Source: Membranipora membranacea
Taxonomy: Eukaryota; Bryozoa; Gymnolaemata; Cheilostomatida; Membraniporidae
Length of the DNA: 64,000 bases
Direction: 5' to 3'
Assembly (NCBI GenBank): GCA_914767715.1
Contig: OU612065.1
Span: forward strand, 10,790,001 to 10,854,000
Positions 1-11,483 of the stretch are shown here, one piece after another. Every line of letters begins with the position of its first letter. Position 1 is the first letter of the stretch. The notes below the pieces were generated by a model. That model did not search any database and had not been told where the DNA came from. It saw only the letters and a program-made list of their open reading frames with translations. The translations under genes and the position numbers were made by a program.

Positions 1-454
1 TGATTTTTTGGATTATTGAGGCAGTTACAATTGGTTTTGCTGTTAATTATTGTGCCGCAGGTGTTTTTGTCTGGTGTATTTTTCTGGTTTTGGGGTACAG
101 CATAGGTCAACCTGCAATATAGAGATAAAAAATTATGAATAAATCTTAGACCTGACTACACCTTCTGAAGACACTTACGAGATGGGTATTAAGATTTGCG
201 TCTCGAAAATTACGTGACATATTATGGAAAAGATTCGGCGAGACATTATCAGCAATGTGGTGGATTAGTTGCACTGGTGACAATTTGAGCAGAGACACTG
301 TTTAATTGTGGTTTTTTTTTCCTGTTAAGCTGACACAACTACTTAATGATGAACCTGGACAGCACAATATGAAGATCCAACCCATATACATAATTACTTA
401 ATGATAAACCTAGGCAGTGCAATATGAGTATCATTACATAGAGTTGTATATTAA

Positions 455-1160
455 CACAGAGTAAGGATAAGCAGAGGGGACACTTCAATGATCGTTATAG
501 TGCCTGCGGTTTTGATCCACTGGGGGAAAATCATCAATCTGGCCACCTGCAAATTTGAATAATTATTTAAGTTACAATGTGAGGTTTTAGGCAGACATAC
601 CTACCTTTGATAGGTCATAATTCATTCTGTATTTATCCCAAAGACTGACTTCTAACTTTTTTGAAATGTCCAACCTTCAAGCTATACACCATATTGTTGT
701 CATTTTTTGCTAGGATACATAGGCTATGAGTTATATGGGTTTTTAAAATGAGTTTTTCCATATAGATTTACATGTGACAATTGATGGATGGCTGGTCATC
801 AAAATTAGGAAATGTCCGTGTACTGACCCAAGCCGCTTGTTAATCTATATGATATAACTCATTTTAAAAACCCATATAAATCATAGCCTATTATGTATCC
901 TAGCAAAGAATGACAATAATATGGTGTATAGCTTGAAGGTTGGACATTTAAAAAAAGTTGGAAATCAGTCTTTGGGATGAATACAGAAAGACTGATGGCC
1001 CAACAAAGGTAGGCATGTATGTATGAGAAATTCCCTTATTAGCTTATATATTTATTGAAAATTGGCAGGTGGCCAGATGATGATTTTCCCCCAGTAGCTC
1101 AAAAACCGCAGGCACTATAACGATCATTGAAGTGTCACCTCTGTTTATCCTTACTCTGTG
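455..1160. mobile_element. Foldback element with ~350-bp inverted arms
   Basis: The 706-bp insert begins CACAGAGTAAGG and ends with the complement of that. The two arms are inverted copies of each other over almost the whole length and meet near 780-850. It is flanked by a perfect 7-bp direct repeat, ATATTAA, at 448-454 and 1161-1167. The paralogous block at 5010-6283 lacks it. The paralog also lacks 13 bases around the site, so it may be an imperfect excision scar rather than a virgin site. The element has no coding capacity. Its superfamily is unclear, because a 7-bp target duplication is unusual. Confidence 0.85.
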
Positions 1161-1496
1161 ATATTAAGTATAAATTTGTGGTTAGGTCATTAAATTCTTC
1201 AGTAGCAGTTGTGTATACTTAATTTTATTCATTGATTTGCAGTCCAATTTTTATGTCAATCATTTTGGAAGATATGATTGTGTTAATGACAGATAACAGA
1301 TTCAGTAAATTAAAACTAAACCTAAATTGCAATGTATGAACTCAAATCCGATTTAAATTGATTGTGTTATCTGCATCAACCCTGAACTGTAGACAGCAAA
1401 TCAATGATAACAATCTGTATGAACTGCTCAATTCAATGCCGTTAGAATTATATATGATTCATCAATGAAGCTGCACATAGTGTCCTTTGAACTCAC

Positions 1497-1654
1497 CTGA
1501 CACCAACATTACACATCATTCGCTGGGTTCAGTGGTAGAACAGCAGCAGAGTGCTTTGCTTTATTTTTGGATCCTTTGCAAGTTTTGACTACATAAGCAG
1601 TTGTCCCAACGACACACAACAAAGTCATCATGGTAACCACAGCTATGGTTGTTC
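1497..1654 (-). CDS. Terminal transmembrane exon of mucin-like membrane gene, copy 1
   Basis: On the minus strand an acceptor (tttgcag) lies just before 1654. It opens a phase-1 exon encoding 47 residues and a TAA stop at 1511-1509. The first 22 or so residues are uncharged and hydrophobic (TTIAVVTMMTLLCVV...). A basic, Lys-rich tail of about 24 residues follows and ends NPANDV. This is the layout of a type I membrane helix with a short cytoplasmic tail. A donor (CAG|gtgagt) at 1497 lies 11 bases past the stop, so the 3' UTR is probably spliced. The exon differs from copy 2 by three amino acids. The exon structure is inferred without transcript support. Confidence 0.7.
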
Positions 1655-1999
1655 CTGCAAATTACGCATTGTGTTGTAATTCAACTTATTTAAAAAGTTA
1701 ACTTGTGTTAAACAGCTGTTGAAATGAATTGTAAATCAAAATTGTCTGAAAGTACAATTAAAAAAGAAACACATGCTGAAACACACTGCCCATGTTTTTA
1801 ACAATAAATAAGCAGCTCTCTAACTGATATATAATAATATTAGGACTACGTCAAGTGTCCATGCCCTTATGCTCTATACAATGATTGCCGAAACAAGAAT
1901 TACCAAATGTCAAAAAAATTATTCTTCATTTACTTTAAATATAATACAAAAAAATTAATTGTGATAATTTATTACTTGATATGAAATATAAGGTCTTGC

Positions 2000-2089
2000 C
2001 TGATATTCCAGAACGTTTAACAGCGTTTGTCGAGTTTCCCACAACAGGATTTGCAGAAGGAGTATACTTATTCTCAGTCACTGTTGTAG
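2000..2089 (-). CDS. Stalk exon of mucin-like gene, 30 codons
   Basis: This 90-base minus-strand exon lies between an acceptor with a good pyrimidine tract (cttctttttag) and a possible GC-type donor (CAG|gcaaga). It has phase 1 at both ends and no stop codon. The translation is rich in Thr, Ser, Asn and Pro, with an N-S-T glycosylation sequon, and ends in I-S-G like other exons of this gene. It is the next exon upstream of the transmembrane exon at 1654, with an intron of about 345 bases. The GC donor makes it less certain than the others. Confidence 0.5.
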
Positions 2090-4139
2090 CTAAAAAGAAG
2101 ATTTTAGTAATTTAACTGATTAATGAACAAGACCAAAGAGCGCTCAGATAACACAGAAATTGTAATTGCAATAATTAGTAATCAGTGCTAGGCATAAGGT
2201 AGTAATCTAAAGTGATCCCACGCATTTCGTGGGATCACATTAGACCTCATCACAGACCTCTCGCCCAGAAGATGAGAGAGCTCTGGGATGAAGAAATTGT
2301 CAAAGATCTCTGCACAAGAAAATGGACCAGTTCAACGGAACAGAAACATCTCATGAAATAAAAAGTCCTATCTTACAGCGCTACTATCAAGTTGAATCAG
2401 GAACACTCAGTAAGGTCTGGCTTGGTTGTAAATTGATTAATCTAAGCAACCGGCAAAGCGATATAATGAGTGATCCATAAACATTTCATAAAACAGTTAA
2501 ACGAATTTGTATATCAACTGAAATCCCGCTTCTGACACTGCATGTATTCAAAGGCTGCAAGGCGTCTTAAATACTATGTGTGGCACAGACTTTGAGAGTA
2601 AATTGGTATACATAAACCTTTCCATATGGCTATAAATATCTTGTGTTAGTTTATTCTTAAACTCTTTCTAAACACTCCCGGTGGCCAACCTTGAACTGTT
2701 AAACTAGCAAATGAAACATGTTTTTTTTTAAACTTTATTTGCGTAATTTTCATTCGGTGAGAACATTACAAAATAAAGTACAGTTGTAAAATACCCTTAA
2801 CCACTGGTTCCTACATATTGAAGCAGTTGGTGGATTGTGTATTATCACGAATTAGTGTAGCAAAAGTGGAGAATTGTGGCTACAGGACAGCCATCAAACA
2901 GTTCCCCCAACCATCGATCACAAACATACAACACATGTTCAGACAAGCAAGCTTTGCCTGCAATTGTACTCTTGTACTTTGTTCACCAAACAAAAGGCCT
3001 ATTGTTGTACAAGTCTCATCGGTGTTTTATGACATGCCTGAAGACAGGTTTCCAGACATCGTCCCCAAGGGCCTATCCAATATACTACAGCATAACTGTA
3101 CTTTATTTTGTAATGAATGTTTTTCAACATCAGCCATCAAGAAAAAAGAACAACATGAAGTAAACTACATTATTGATTATTGAGACAACCCAAAAAATTT
3201 CATACCATTAGCATAGGGATTACTTTGTACTCCATGTCAATTTGCTAGTCAGATTTCAAAAGGGCATGCCAAGTTATTAGTTTTCGGTGTACAGTCCCCA
3301 TGATTTGTGTGTGGACAGCTCGAAGATAACTCCAAACATAACAAATACTCGATAATCATCCATAATTTATTAATTTATGTAGAGCCTTCCCAAATACCTG
3401 AAACTTCCAACCCAGTCCACAGATGTGCCATCTACATGCATCATAAACACCCCTTATTGTAGCCATTTTGAAGGCAGTTTTGTTTTGTGTAATTACCACC
3501 TTGGAGAGTGACCTGCTGACATAGAGAATTAATATCGCGTTACGCTTTTTCGAAACACTTTGGTGGAGATCCATTGGGTTGGTTCTGAGGTCTGGTTTGG
3601 GGGTAATCCCTGGAGTATAACTATCAGAGGACTTTTAGGCTTATGTTTGTGTTTGAATTTTTCGATGGTTGATATTATATTTTGAATTTTTTTAACAACT
3701 TGTCAGTCTTAATATTTATCAATTATTAAACACAGAAAAAAAATAAATGCGGGTGTCATTTTTCAGACACAGTAGTACATTTTATTGGTTCTCATATGTA
3801 TGAAAGGGGAGAAAGTGATCATCCCCTTTTTTCCGGAAGCAACCAAAATGATCAAGGGTGAAATAATGATAGGTGTAACATCCCCTAGTTCAAGGGACTT
3901 CCAGTTTCACTTACATTATAAATGTACTTGATTGTGATTGCATAATTGGTGGCTTTGGTCAATAAGTAAAAAATCATTGCATAATATGAAATAATGGTAA
4001 CCTGGAAATAATCTGGTTAGTGGATTAACTACTCGCATTGGATGATGAGCGGAAGTTTTTGAAACAGGTGATGTCATAATAAGAATCTATCAATGTTCAG
4101 CCTCATTTGATCGTCTGGCTGGCATGCACAATTTGTGTG
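2090..4139. other. No supported gene; short inverted repeats
   Basis: I see no gene here. A segment at 2540-2630 recurs inverted at 7295-7385, which marks an unnamed dispersed repeat. A 23-base sequence at 2765-2787 recurs inverted near 3095-3117 around a roughly 300-base AT-rich middle, perhaps a small inverted-repeat element. The short open frames at 2818-3183 and 3356-3574 have no recognisable domain or splice context. Confidence 0.5.
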
Positions 4140-5009
4140 TTATTCGGTGGTTTAGGGTTCCATGATATATTGTTAACACCTAGCACGGGATGCTCCATTG
4201 GTTATCTGCTCTGTGTATTTATATTTTGTCTGCTAAGATTGAGAAAATATAGAGACAGTACATACTCTTGAAAGAGGAAGATATTATAAGGTTAGAGGTC
4301 GGCAGTCGCTTTATATAGTATATATAAGTTTATTGATGGAACTCTATATATTTAACATAATTATGAACAACTAAACAAAAATGAAAAACTGATATTATGA
4401 TGAGCATAATATATACTGATATATTATGCAAAAAATGGTGTTGACAGGGTTGCAGAAGAAACTGTACACATAGCATGTACATTATCTAGAAAAATGATAT
4501 TTTCAGGTTTTAAGGCATGCAGTTGCTATATATTACTTTAGATATGAGTTTATTGATGAAACACTATATTTCAACATAATTACAAACCATGAAAACGAAA
4601 ATGAAAAACTGATATTATGATGATGAGCATAGCATATATACTGCTATATTATGAAAAATAAATTGATAGATGACTGATGCATTGTGGTCTAGGGTTCCAT
4701 GATATATTGTTTATAACTAGCGCATTGGGCGTTCCATTGGCTATCTGCTCTGTGTAATTATATTTTGTCTGTTAGATTGGGACAATACAGAACCAGTACA
4801 TGAAGAATGTACATAATCTTGAAAGAGGATGATATTTTAGGGTTAGAGCAGGGAGAATGGTTAGAGGTAGGCAGTTGCTATATTGTATGACTTATGAATA
4901 ACATAATAATAATGATGAGCATAATATATTGAAATAAATTACGCAAAAATGGTGTTTAAAGGATCGCAGAAGAAACTGTACACATTGAATGTACATCATC
5001 TAGAAAATA
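4140..5009. repeat. Degenerate tandem repeat, ~540-bp unit
   Basis: Two diverged copies of a mixed unit lie side by side. The stretch starting with 'gggttccatgatatattgtt' occurs at about 4150 and 4690. The 'gcagaagaaactgtacac' stretch occurs at about 4451 and 4965. The 'gtttattgatg' block recurs at 4328 and 4547. The unit runs directly into the duplicated 3' block at 5010. It is non-coding. Confidence 0.75.
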
Positions 5010-6283
5010 TGATTTTTTGGATTATTGAGGCAGTTACATTTTGTTTTGCTGTTAATTATTGTGCCGCAGGTGTTTTTGTCTGGTGTATTTTTCTGGTTTT
5101 GGGGCACATCACAGGTCAACCTGCAATATAGAGATAAAAAATTATGAATAAATCTTAGACCTGACTACACCTTCTGAAGACACTTACGAGATGGGTATTA
5201 AGATTTGCGTCTCGAAAATTACGTGACATATTTTGGAAAAGATTCGTGGAGACATTATCAGCAATGTGGTGGATTAGTTGCACTGGTGACAATTTGAGCA
5301 AAGATACTGTTTAATTGTGGTTTTGTCTTTTTCCTGTTAAGCTGACCCAACTACTTAATGATGAACCTGGACAGCACAATATGAAGATCCAACCCATATG
5401 CCTAATTATACTTAATGATAAACCTAGGCAGTGCAATATGAGTATCATTACATAGAGTTGTATTTGTGGTTAGGTCATTAAATTCTTCAGTAGCAGTTGT
5501 GTTTACTTAATTTTATTCATTGATTTGCAGTCCAAGTTTTATGTCAATCATTTTGGAAGATATGATTGTGTTATTGACAGATAACAGATTCAGTAAATTA
5601 AAACTAAACCTAAATTGCGATGTATGAACTCAAATCCGATTTAAATTGATTGTGTTATCTGCATCAACCCTGAACTGTAGACAGCAAATCAATGATAACA
5701 ATCTGTATGAACACTACTGCTCAATTCAATGCCGTTAGAATTATATATGATTTATCAGTGAAGCTACACATAGTGTCCTGTGAACTCACCTGACACCAAC
5801 ATTACACATCATTCACCGGGTTCAGTGGTAGAACAGCAGCTGAGTGCTTTGCTTTATTTTTGGATCCTTTGCAAGTTTTGACTACATAAGCAGTTGTCCC
5901 AATGACACACAACAAAGTCATTGTGGTAACCACAGCTATGGTTGTTCCTGCAAATTACACATTGTGTTATAATTCAATTTATTTAAAAAGTTAACTTGTG
6001 TTAAACAGCTGTTGAAATGAATTGTAAATCAAAATTGTCTGAAAGTACAATTAAAAAAGAAACCCATGCTGAAACACACTGCCCATGTTTTTAACATTAA
6101 ATAAGAACCTCTCTAACTGATATATAATAATATTAGGACTACGTCAAGTGTCCATGCCCTTATGCTCTATACAATAATTGCCGAAACAAGAATTACCAAA
6201 TGTCAAAAAAACTATTCTTCATTTACTTTAAATATAATACAAAAAAATTAATTGTGATAATTTATTACTTGATATGAAATATA
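5010..6283. repeat. Duplicated gene 3' end block, copy 2
   Basis: This block is paralogous to 1-1991 and lacks the foldback insertion. It contains the second transmembrane exon. Downstream of 6283 it does not continue into the stalk exon seen beside copy 1, so the duplication breakpoint falls inside the intron between the two exons. Confidence 0.9.
5790..5947 (-). CDS. Terminal transmembrane exon of mucin-like membrane gene, copy 2
   Basis: This is a second copy of the exon at 1497-1654, with the same phase-1 acceptor, 47 codons, TAA stop (5804-5802) and donor in the 3' UTR. It has a hydrophobic helix followed by a Lys-rich tail ending NPVNDV. Relative to copy 1 it carries three substitutions (Met to Thr, Val to Ile, Ala to Val) plus silent changes, and the frame is intact. 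It is the first transmembrane exon downstream of the Thr-rich exon 16162-15182. It could therefore end a gene separate from the one ending at 1497. Confidence 0.7.
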
Positions 6284-6811
6284 ATATTGCAGAACCTAAA
6301 AAGTTTTAAAAAGCGATATATCACGTTAAAGTGAACATAACTATGTTATCAGTTTTATTTAAGTGGCTATGAGACTGTAAGGATGGATAGACCTAAAAAG
6401 AATGGTTGTTGATTGCTTTGTTTTATAGAAAGTTCTCAAGATTAAGGAAATTTAATAGATATTGAGATCCTGTTCATAAGTGAGAGTATTACTATACTGA
6501 TAATACAGAATTGTTTCGAGCCTTACATCGTATCTTAAAGCAGATTACAACCACAAAAGTTATATTTTAATATTTGATGCATGATGACTTCCTTTTTCTA
6601 AATTGATATGTAATAAATAAATATTAAATTAAAAATATTTAAATATTACAGTTGCACACTCTCATCCGCCATTTTGTTTCCGTAGTAGAAAAACCTAAGA
6701 TGTTTGGCTTAATTGAAATTCACAAACCAATCACAAAACAGTGTTTGGTGGGTATTCAAATTTCCTCGGTTTTAACTGTTGAGCAAATAAAGAAGTAATC
6801 TTTGAATTACA
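6284..6811 (+). promoter_or_regulatory. Probable 5' flank of THAP gene with YY1-like site
   Basis: AT-rich sequence precedes the THAP start codon. At 6666-6675 it contains CCGCCATTTT, an exact match to the YY1 core read on the minus strand. The site lies 146 bases upstream of the ATG, a plausible place for a TATA-less promoter. The promoter role is inference; the motif is seen directly. Confidence 0.35.
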
Positions 6812-7066
6812 ATGGCACCTAAATGTTTTGTTTGTGGGCAGGCAAAGACCTATAGAGACCCTGTATTTCTCTGCCCTACTTCAGGTGATGATTTTGTTCT
6901 ATGGTGTAGTAAACTGCCCACCCTTGCCCAGAGTGCCAACCTAAAACCACTCATATGCAGCAGACATTTTGAGAGAGAGTGTGTTGTAAGAGTGAGGTGT
7001 GGGAGTAGGAGCATGTATGCTCTGCTTGCTCATGCTGTGCCTTCTCTGGCCATACAGACCAAAGAG
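6812..7066 (+). CDS. THAP-domain zinc-finger protein, first exon
   Basis: The exon starts with ATG in a good context (acaATGG) and encodes 85 residues before a consensus donor (GAG|gtgagt). The start MAPKCFVCG holds the first Cys pair (C5, C8). The segment ICSRHFERECV near residue 50 supplies the Cys-x2-His half of the C2CH module. The exon closes with a variant (AVPSL) of the AVPTIF box that ends THAP domains. THAP domains bind DNA in transcription factors and in P-element-type transposases, so either a host gene or a domesticated transposase is possible. The intron phase is 0. The downstream exons are mostly not identified. Confidence 0.8.
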
Positions 7067-7157
7067 GTGAGTCATAACATACTTTATGAGGCATACAACT
7101 TATAGCTCACACTTATAGCAAGCACCAACATGGTATAATGTGAAAAACCAATCCAAG

Positions 7158-7216
7158 CCCCTTGTTACTAGCAAACCTAGAGTGACAGTGCCGAACAGCA
7201 CAGTCTACAGTGACCG
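7158..7216 (+). CDS. Candidate second exon of the THAP gene
   Basis: After a weak acceptor (aatccaag) at 7157, a 59-base stretch is open in phase 0, matching the preceding exon. It ends at a good donor (CCG|gtaaga). The translation is PLVTSKPRVTVPNSTVYSD, polar and likely a linker. Frame and phase agreement support it, but the acceptor lacks a clear pyrimidine tract. Confidence 0.4.
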
Positions 7217-7654
7217 GTAAGAAACCTGGTGTAATTAAATCAACCGCTTTTAATTCTATAAACATGTTTTATTTGCCTGGCAAGAATTGACTAATCACTA
7301 GGAAAGGTTTATGTATATTAATTCACTCTCATAGTCTGTGCCATCTCGTAATAATTGGGACGCCTTGCAGCCTTTGAAAACATGGCTATTGAACAGTCAA
7401 TTTAGAACAAATTATTGCCGAAGTTTCATACAACTGGGCTGGATTAAGAATTCTTATGGTTGTTCTCATTTAGAGAGAACTATTCATTGTAAGGAAAGAT
7501 GGCATGTCCCGAAATGTTAAAGGCACAGAAAACAAAGGGATATTCATATGTTTTTACATTGTAGCCCTCATTTACTTTCGCTGACACCTTTTCTGGGATT
7601 AACAGTAGTTTTGTATTTCTATTTTATATTTCCTTTGTATAGGAAGCACTACCC

Positions 7655-8163
7655 CAGTGGCGTATATTAGCAATCACGATATCAGTGAGTGAAAATCCGT
7701 GATTACTGTGTGCAAGTCATGGGGACTGGGTGTAGCTTACTACCGTAATTCCTCGCCTACAAGACGCGTATCAAAGCAAAACTTTTAAAACCAGGCTGAA
7801 TAGCTCAGTGTGTAGAGCATGTGCCGGGTAATCACTGTTTATTAAGAATGTTGTGGGTTCGATTCTCAAATAGGCCATATTTTTTCAAATGGGTGCTTTA
7901 TAATTGGAGAATTTTTACCGTAATCTTCTACTGCTATTGAGTTGTTTTCTGAAAGTACCCAACAGCTCAGTGAGCTATTGAAATACCTCTCTGCTTGCAC
8001 TATTTTGCAACCGATATGCAAAAATTTCCGTGGTGGGAGGGTGCTTAGGCGCCCCTCCCACACCCTGCCGCCACGCCTATGGCGTGTGGATCGAGCTGCG
8101 CCCGATCATTATGCTCATCTCTAAAAAGTCAGTGAGTGAAATTTTTTAGAATATACGCCCCTG
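7655..8163 (+). mobile_element. hAT-like non-autonomous element carrying a tRNA-like module, copy 1
   Basis: This 509-bp element starts CAGTGGCGTATATT and ends AGAATATACGCCCCTG, so its ends are inverted repeats of the CAGNGGCG type seen in hAT elements. It is flanked by an 8-bp target duplication with one mismatch (CACTACCC / CACGACCC). It has no ORF. It shares its core with the element at 48783-49193 but has about 100 extra bases between the left end and the tRNA-like part. Confidence 0.85.
7794..7877 (+). tRNA. tRNA-like pseudogene inside the hAT-like element
   Basis: The sequence has an A-box-like stretch (TAGCTCAGTGTGTAGAGC) and a B-box-like stretch (GGTTCGATTCTC) at tRNA spacing. The acceptor arms do not pair properly and the anticodon arm is degenerate, so it is not a working tRNA. 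It may act as an internal RNA polymerase III promoter, or it may be a fossil of a captured tRNA or SINE head. Confidence 0.6.
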
Positions 8164-9832
8164 CACGACCCTATCTCAAGCTGGGCTGTTGAGTTCTAAC
8201 AGACCTTGAGTAAGTGTTTCAAAACACACAGTTTCACCATCTGGAAAGACTGGTAAGAATCGCAGAACACCTTCCATCCATCTTTCCCATAATAGTGAGT
8301 TTTAATCCAAGAAACCAAACTTATATTGTTCAACTTAAATCAAAAATTGGGTACGCAGTGTGCAGTTGTAGAATGTCAGCTCAGAAACTTAGTAACAGTA
8401 ACAGTAAGTGTAACGATGTTAGATAGCGCTGGCGTTAGGGGTCGGTAAACGGTGTTGTAGTTTGTGCAAGGGACATTTCTGTTGCTATTTTTAGCAGATA
8501 ATACAATTTAAATACTCTATAAATGGACTATAAGCCCTTGATCTGACATTTCTAACAATAGAATGCAGTCCTCTTATCTTGTCATGCAGACCAAACCTAT
8601 CTGTGACAGAAATCATAATATTCACTAGTCACCGAGTTTGCATACTGTTTACATCACAGCTAAGAGCACTCAGTTACCTGTAAGTGTATTTTTCTACAAA
8701 TCTTTTTACAGTGCATACACACAACACAAATCTCATATTTCTTATGTTGTTGAATTGTTATCCCTTAAATTCATTCCTTCGTGTGTAGTGTGCAACTTGT
8801 CAATGTATAAACATGTCCTCATAATCAATTATTATTTACAGTTGATGTACACAGGACTAGTCACCTATGCTCATAATTATTATATTGGATCGCTATTATA
8901 TCCAATCATAATGTGTGAGTTTTTCTTCGTGTACTATTTAGAATCATGTACATTTTTCCTTTGGTTAATGACGTAACCGTTCATTCAATTGAGAAATTAA
9001 TTATAACAAGAGAGTTTTTCATTGTTTGATGTTTGTCAGCATCACACCAGCTATTTCTCGTAGCATACTCATTCTCTCATTCGTTTTTCTCTCTTACACA
9101 TATTATTAATTCATTTTACCTTTCCACAGGTTTAACAGTAAATCAGTAAAACAATACACTGCGTCATACACACGGAATTCAAAATAGCCTTCGCAATACA
9201 GTAAGTGAAATTACTTTATCATCTTATTTGCAACCACCCATAAGAAACATCAGGTAATCTAAAACTGATTTTTAGTTTTTATTTTTTTATCCAACTCCCA
9301 CCATATCAGTATTCCCTCTGGTCAGACTATTGAGTGAGTGAATCACTCTTTCTAGGTTTTTCTAGTCACCCCTCATGACATCCCCAGCAGCAGACAGAAT
9401 GTTGAGCCATTACCTTCTTCACATCAGTGCATCTTCACATAATCATTATTGTAACACTATCGTGATGGTATTTTACTGTTGCACAGCCTGGTAGTAGACT
9501 GGGCACGCTGTTAGGATAGGCAGGTTGGGGTGGACAGCCTTGGTAAATCCATTTGACAAGTGCGGACAGCTCCAAAATAAATTGCAAACTTTGTGAGTTG
9601 GGATAAAAACCGATTTGATTCATTGGCCTATTGGTCATGTGAGCACAATACTGAATTTAACTAAATCTACTTCACTCCAGTCAATCTTTACAAGCTAAGC
9701 TAAGTAAGTAGAAGTTTTACAATCAGTATGGCATGCCAAACGAACAGGGAATCACATGGAATGAGATGAAGAATCAGATAGTCCAGCCAAGGACTCCCTC
9801 TTGCTCAAACTAACAATGCTATTTGTGTTAGT
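8164..9832. other. No supported gene
   Basis: AT-rich sequence. Several short open frames exist (8214-8426, 8638-8976, 9435-9638), but none has a domain, a biased composition or convincing splice sites. Some of it may be intron of the plus-strand THAP gene or of the minus-strand mucin-like gene. Confidence 0.4.
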
Positions 9833-11469
9833 TGATGTAACTGAAAAGATCTCTTCTGTTTGGTGGTATAGTTACATCTTTGTGTCTGATAATGTCCTGT
9901 ATTTATGCTGTGTGTAATGATTTAGTGCTGTGTCTCGATGGTGAGTTATATTGGGAGAATTCTTATGAGTTGGATAGTGTGAGATGTTAATAAGGAAAGA
10001 GTGAGCTGATAGATTGCTACTTTTATTCTCGATCCCAATATCACAACTGACGATAGTTAGGGGAACATTACATTATATATGATACTAATTAGGGATGCAC
10101 AGCATTAAAAGGAAACATTATTAACATACCAGGGAAATTAATTGCTCATTATTTTTAATTGACACAATCTACTTATAAATCAATCATGAGGGTCCTGACA
10201 TTCCTCTGGTAATGAAACCTTAATTAAAATGTCAATATCCAGATATAACATCCAACCGGACTTGAAAACATGAGCGTCCTCGCTCATCTTACTTTCAACT
10301 TACACAATTATGAATCATATAAATCAAATAAAATTAAATCAAATAAAATCATTCATCAAACAAACATTTCATGCAATTTTAAACAATGAAGTTTGTTCTG
10401 TCCGTCGAATTCTGTAGTCGCTCGGAGCTTTGTTTATCTGTAATTGTAATCCACTGAGTTCCGTACCGGATTCTGTTTCTTTATCCTCACTGGGAATGCT
10501 ACCATATTAAACACCCTGGTGCTTTGGGCAAACAGACTATGTGGATGGCTACCATATTCTTGCCCTGGTGCTTGGGAAGTTCAACAAAAGACACTGTATA
10601 CGGACAGGCTTTGTGAATGGACATATCGGGTGCTTTCCTAGCAATCCTGCGATAGTCATGACGTGACTGGTTTCTTTAAGATGGCCCAGTCCATATACCA
10701 TCCCTCCGGATTTTGAGCAGTGAGCGGTTGCTCTCGAATTGAGGATTCTGGAAACTCAGGATAAAAGTCACTTAGGAAAATCTAGCGGTTTTAGCATTCT
10801 GCAGAGCTTGAATATAGCATGTGAATAGTGTTTGATGACAGATATTTGAGTCTTTTATTTACTTACATACATGATGTATTTCCATGTCGATTAGGGTGTT
10901 TTATTGTCATTTATTACGATTTAGATAGGTCGATCCATCGTCTACTCGGTCATCTTCACCCGGAACTAGAGATGATCGTCCTCGATTATCCGCTTGGCTG
11001 TGGAGTAGCAGAGATCGTCGCAGTCCTCCACCATATGATGTAACTGAAAAGATGTCTTTTGTTTGGTGTTATAGGTACATCTTTGTCTCTGATAATGTCC
11101 TGTATTTATGCTGTGTGTAATGTTTCAGTGTTGTGTCTCGATGGTGAGTTATATTGGGAGAATTCTTATGAGTTGGATAGTGTGAGATGTTAATAAGGAA
11201 AGAGTGAGCTGATAGAGCTGAGCTGATAGAATTGCTACTTTTATTCTCGATCCCAATATCACAACTGACGCTAGTTAGGGGAACATTACATTATATATGA
11301 TACTAATTAGTGATGCACAGCATTAAAAGGAAACATTATTAACATATCAGGGAAATTAATTGCTCATTATTTTTTAATTGACACAATCTACTTATAAATC
11401 AATCATGAGGGTCCTGACATTCCTCTGGTAATGAAACCTTAATTAAAATTTCAATATCCAGATATAACA
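9833..11469. mobile_element. Short LTR-like element with terminal direct repeats
   Basis: Two direct repeats, 9833-10250 (418 bp) and 11036-11469 (434 bp), flank about 785 bp of non-coding DNA. Each repeat starts TGATGTAACTG and ends GATATAACA, the TG...CA form of LTRs. Copy 2 carries a small internal GAGCTGATA duplication. A perfect 14-bp direct repeat, CTATTTGTGTTAGT, lies outside both ends (9819-9832 and 11470-11483). That is far longer than the 4-6 bp normal for LTR elements. No clear primer-binding site or polypurine tract is seen. It could be a TRIM-like element or a product of another mechanism. Confidence 0.75.
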
Positions 11470-11483
11470 CTATTTGTGTTAGT

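Larger units (their letters stand above)
1..1991. repeat. Duplicated gene 3' end block, copy 1
   Basis: This block matches 5010-6283 almost base for base. It starts before the window edge and ends where the two copies diverge, at 1991 and 6283. Copy 1 is longer because a foldback element sits at 455-1160. Both copies contain the terminal transmembrane exon of the minus-strand mucin-like gene. The high identity, including intronic sequence, points to a recent duplication. Confidence 0.9.

Noticed and set aside
4949-5131. Hydrophobic 60-codon plus-strand frame present in both duplicated blocks
   Set aside because: It looks like a membrane segment, but substitutions between copies are not biased to silent sites, and no splice or start context supports it.
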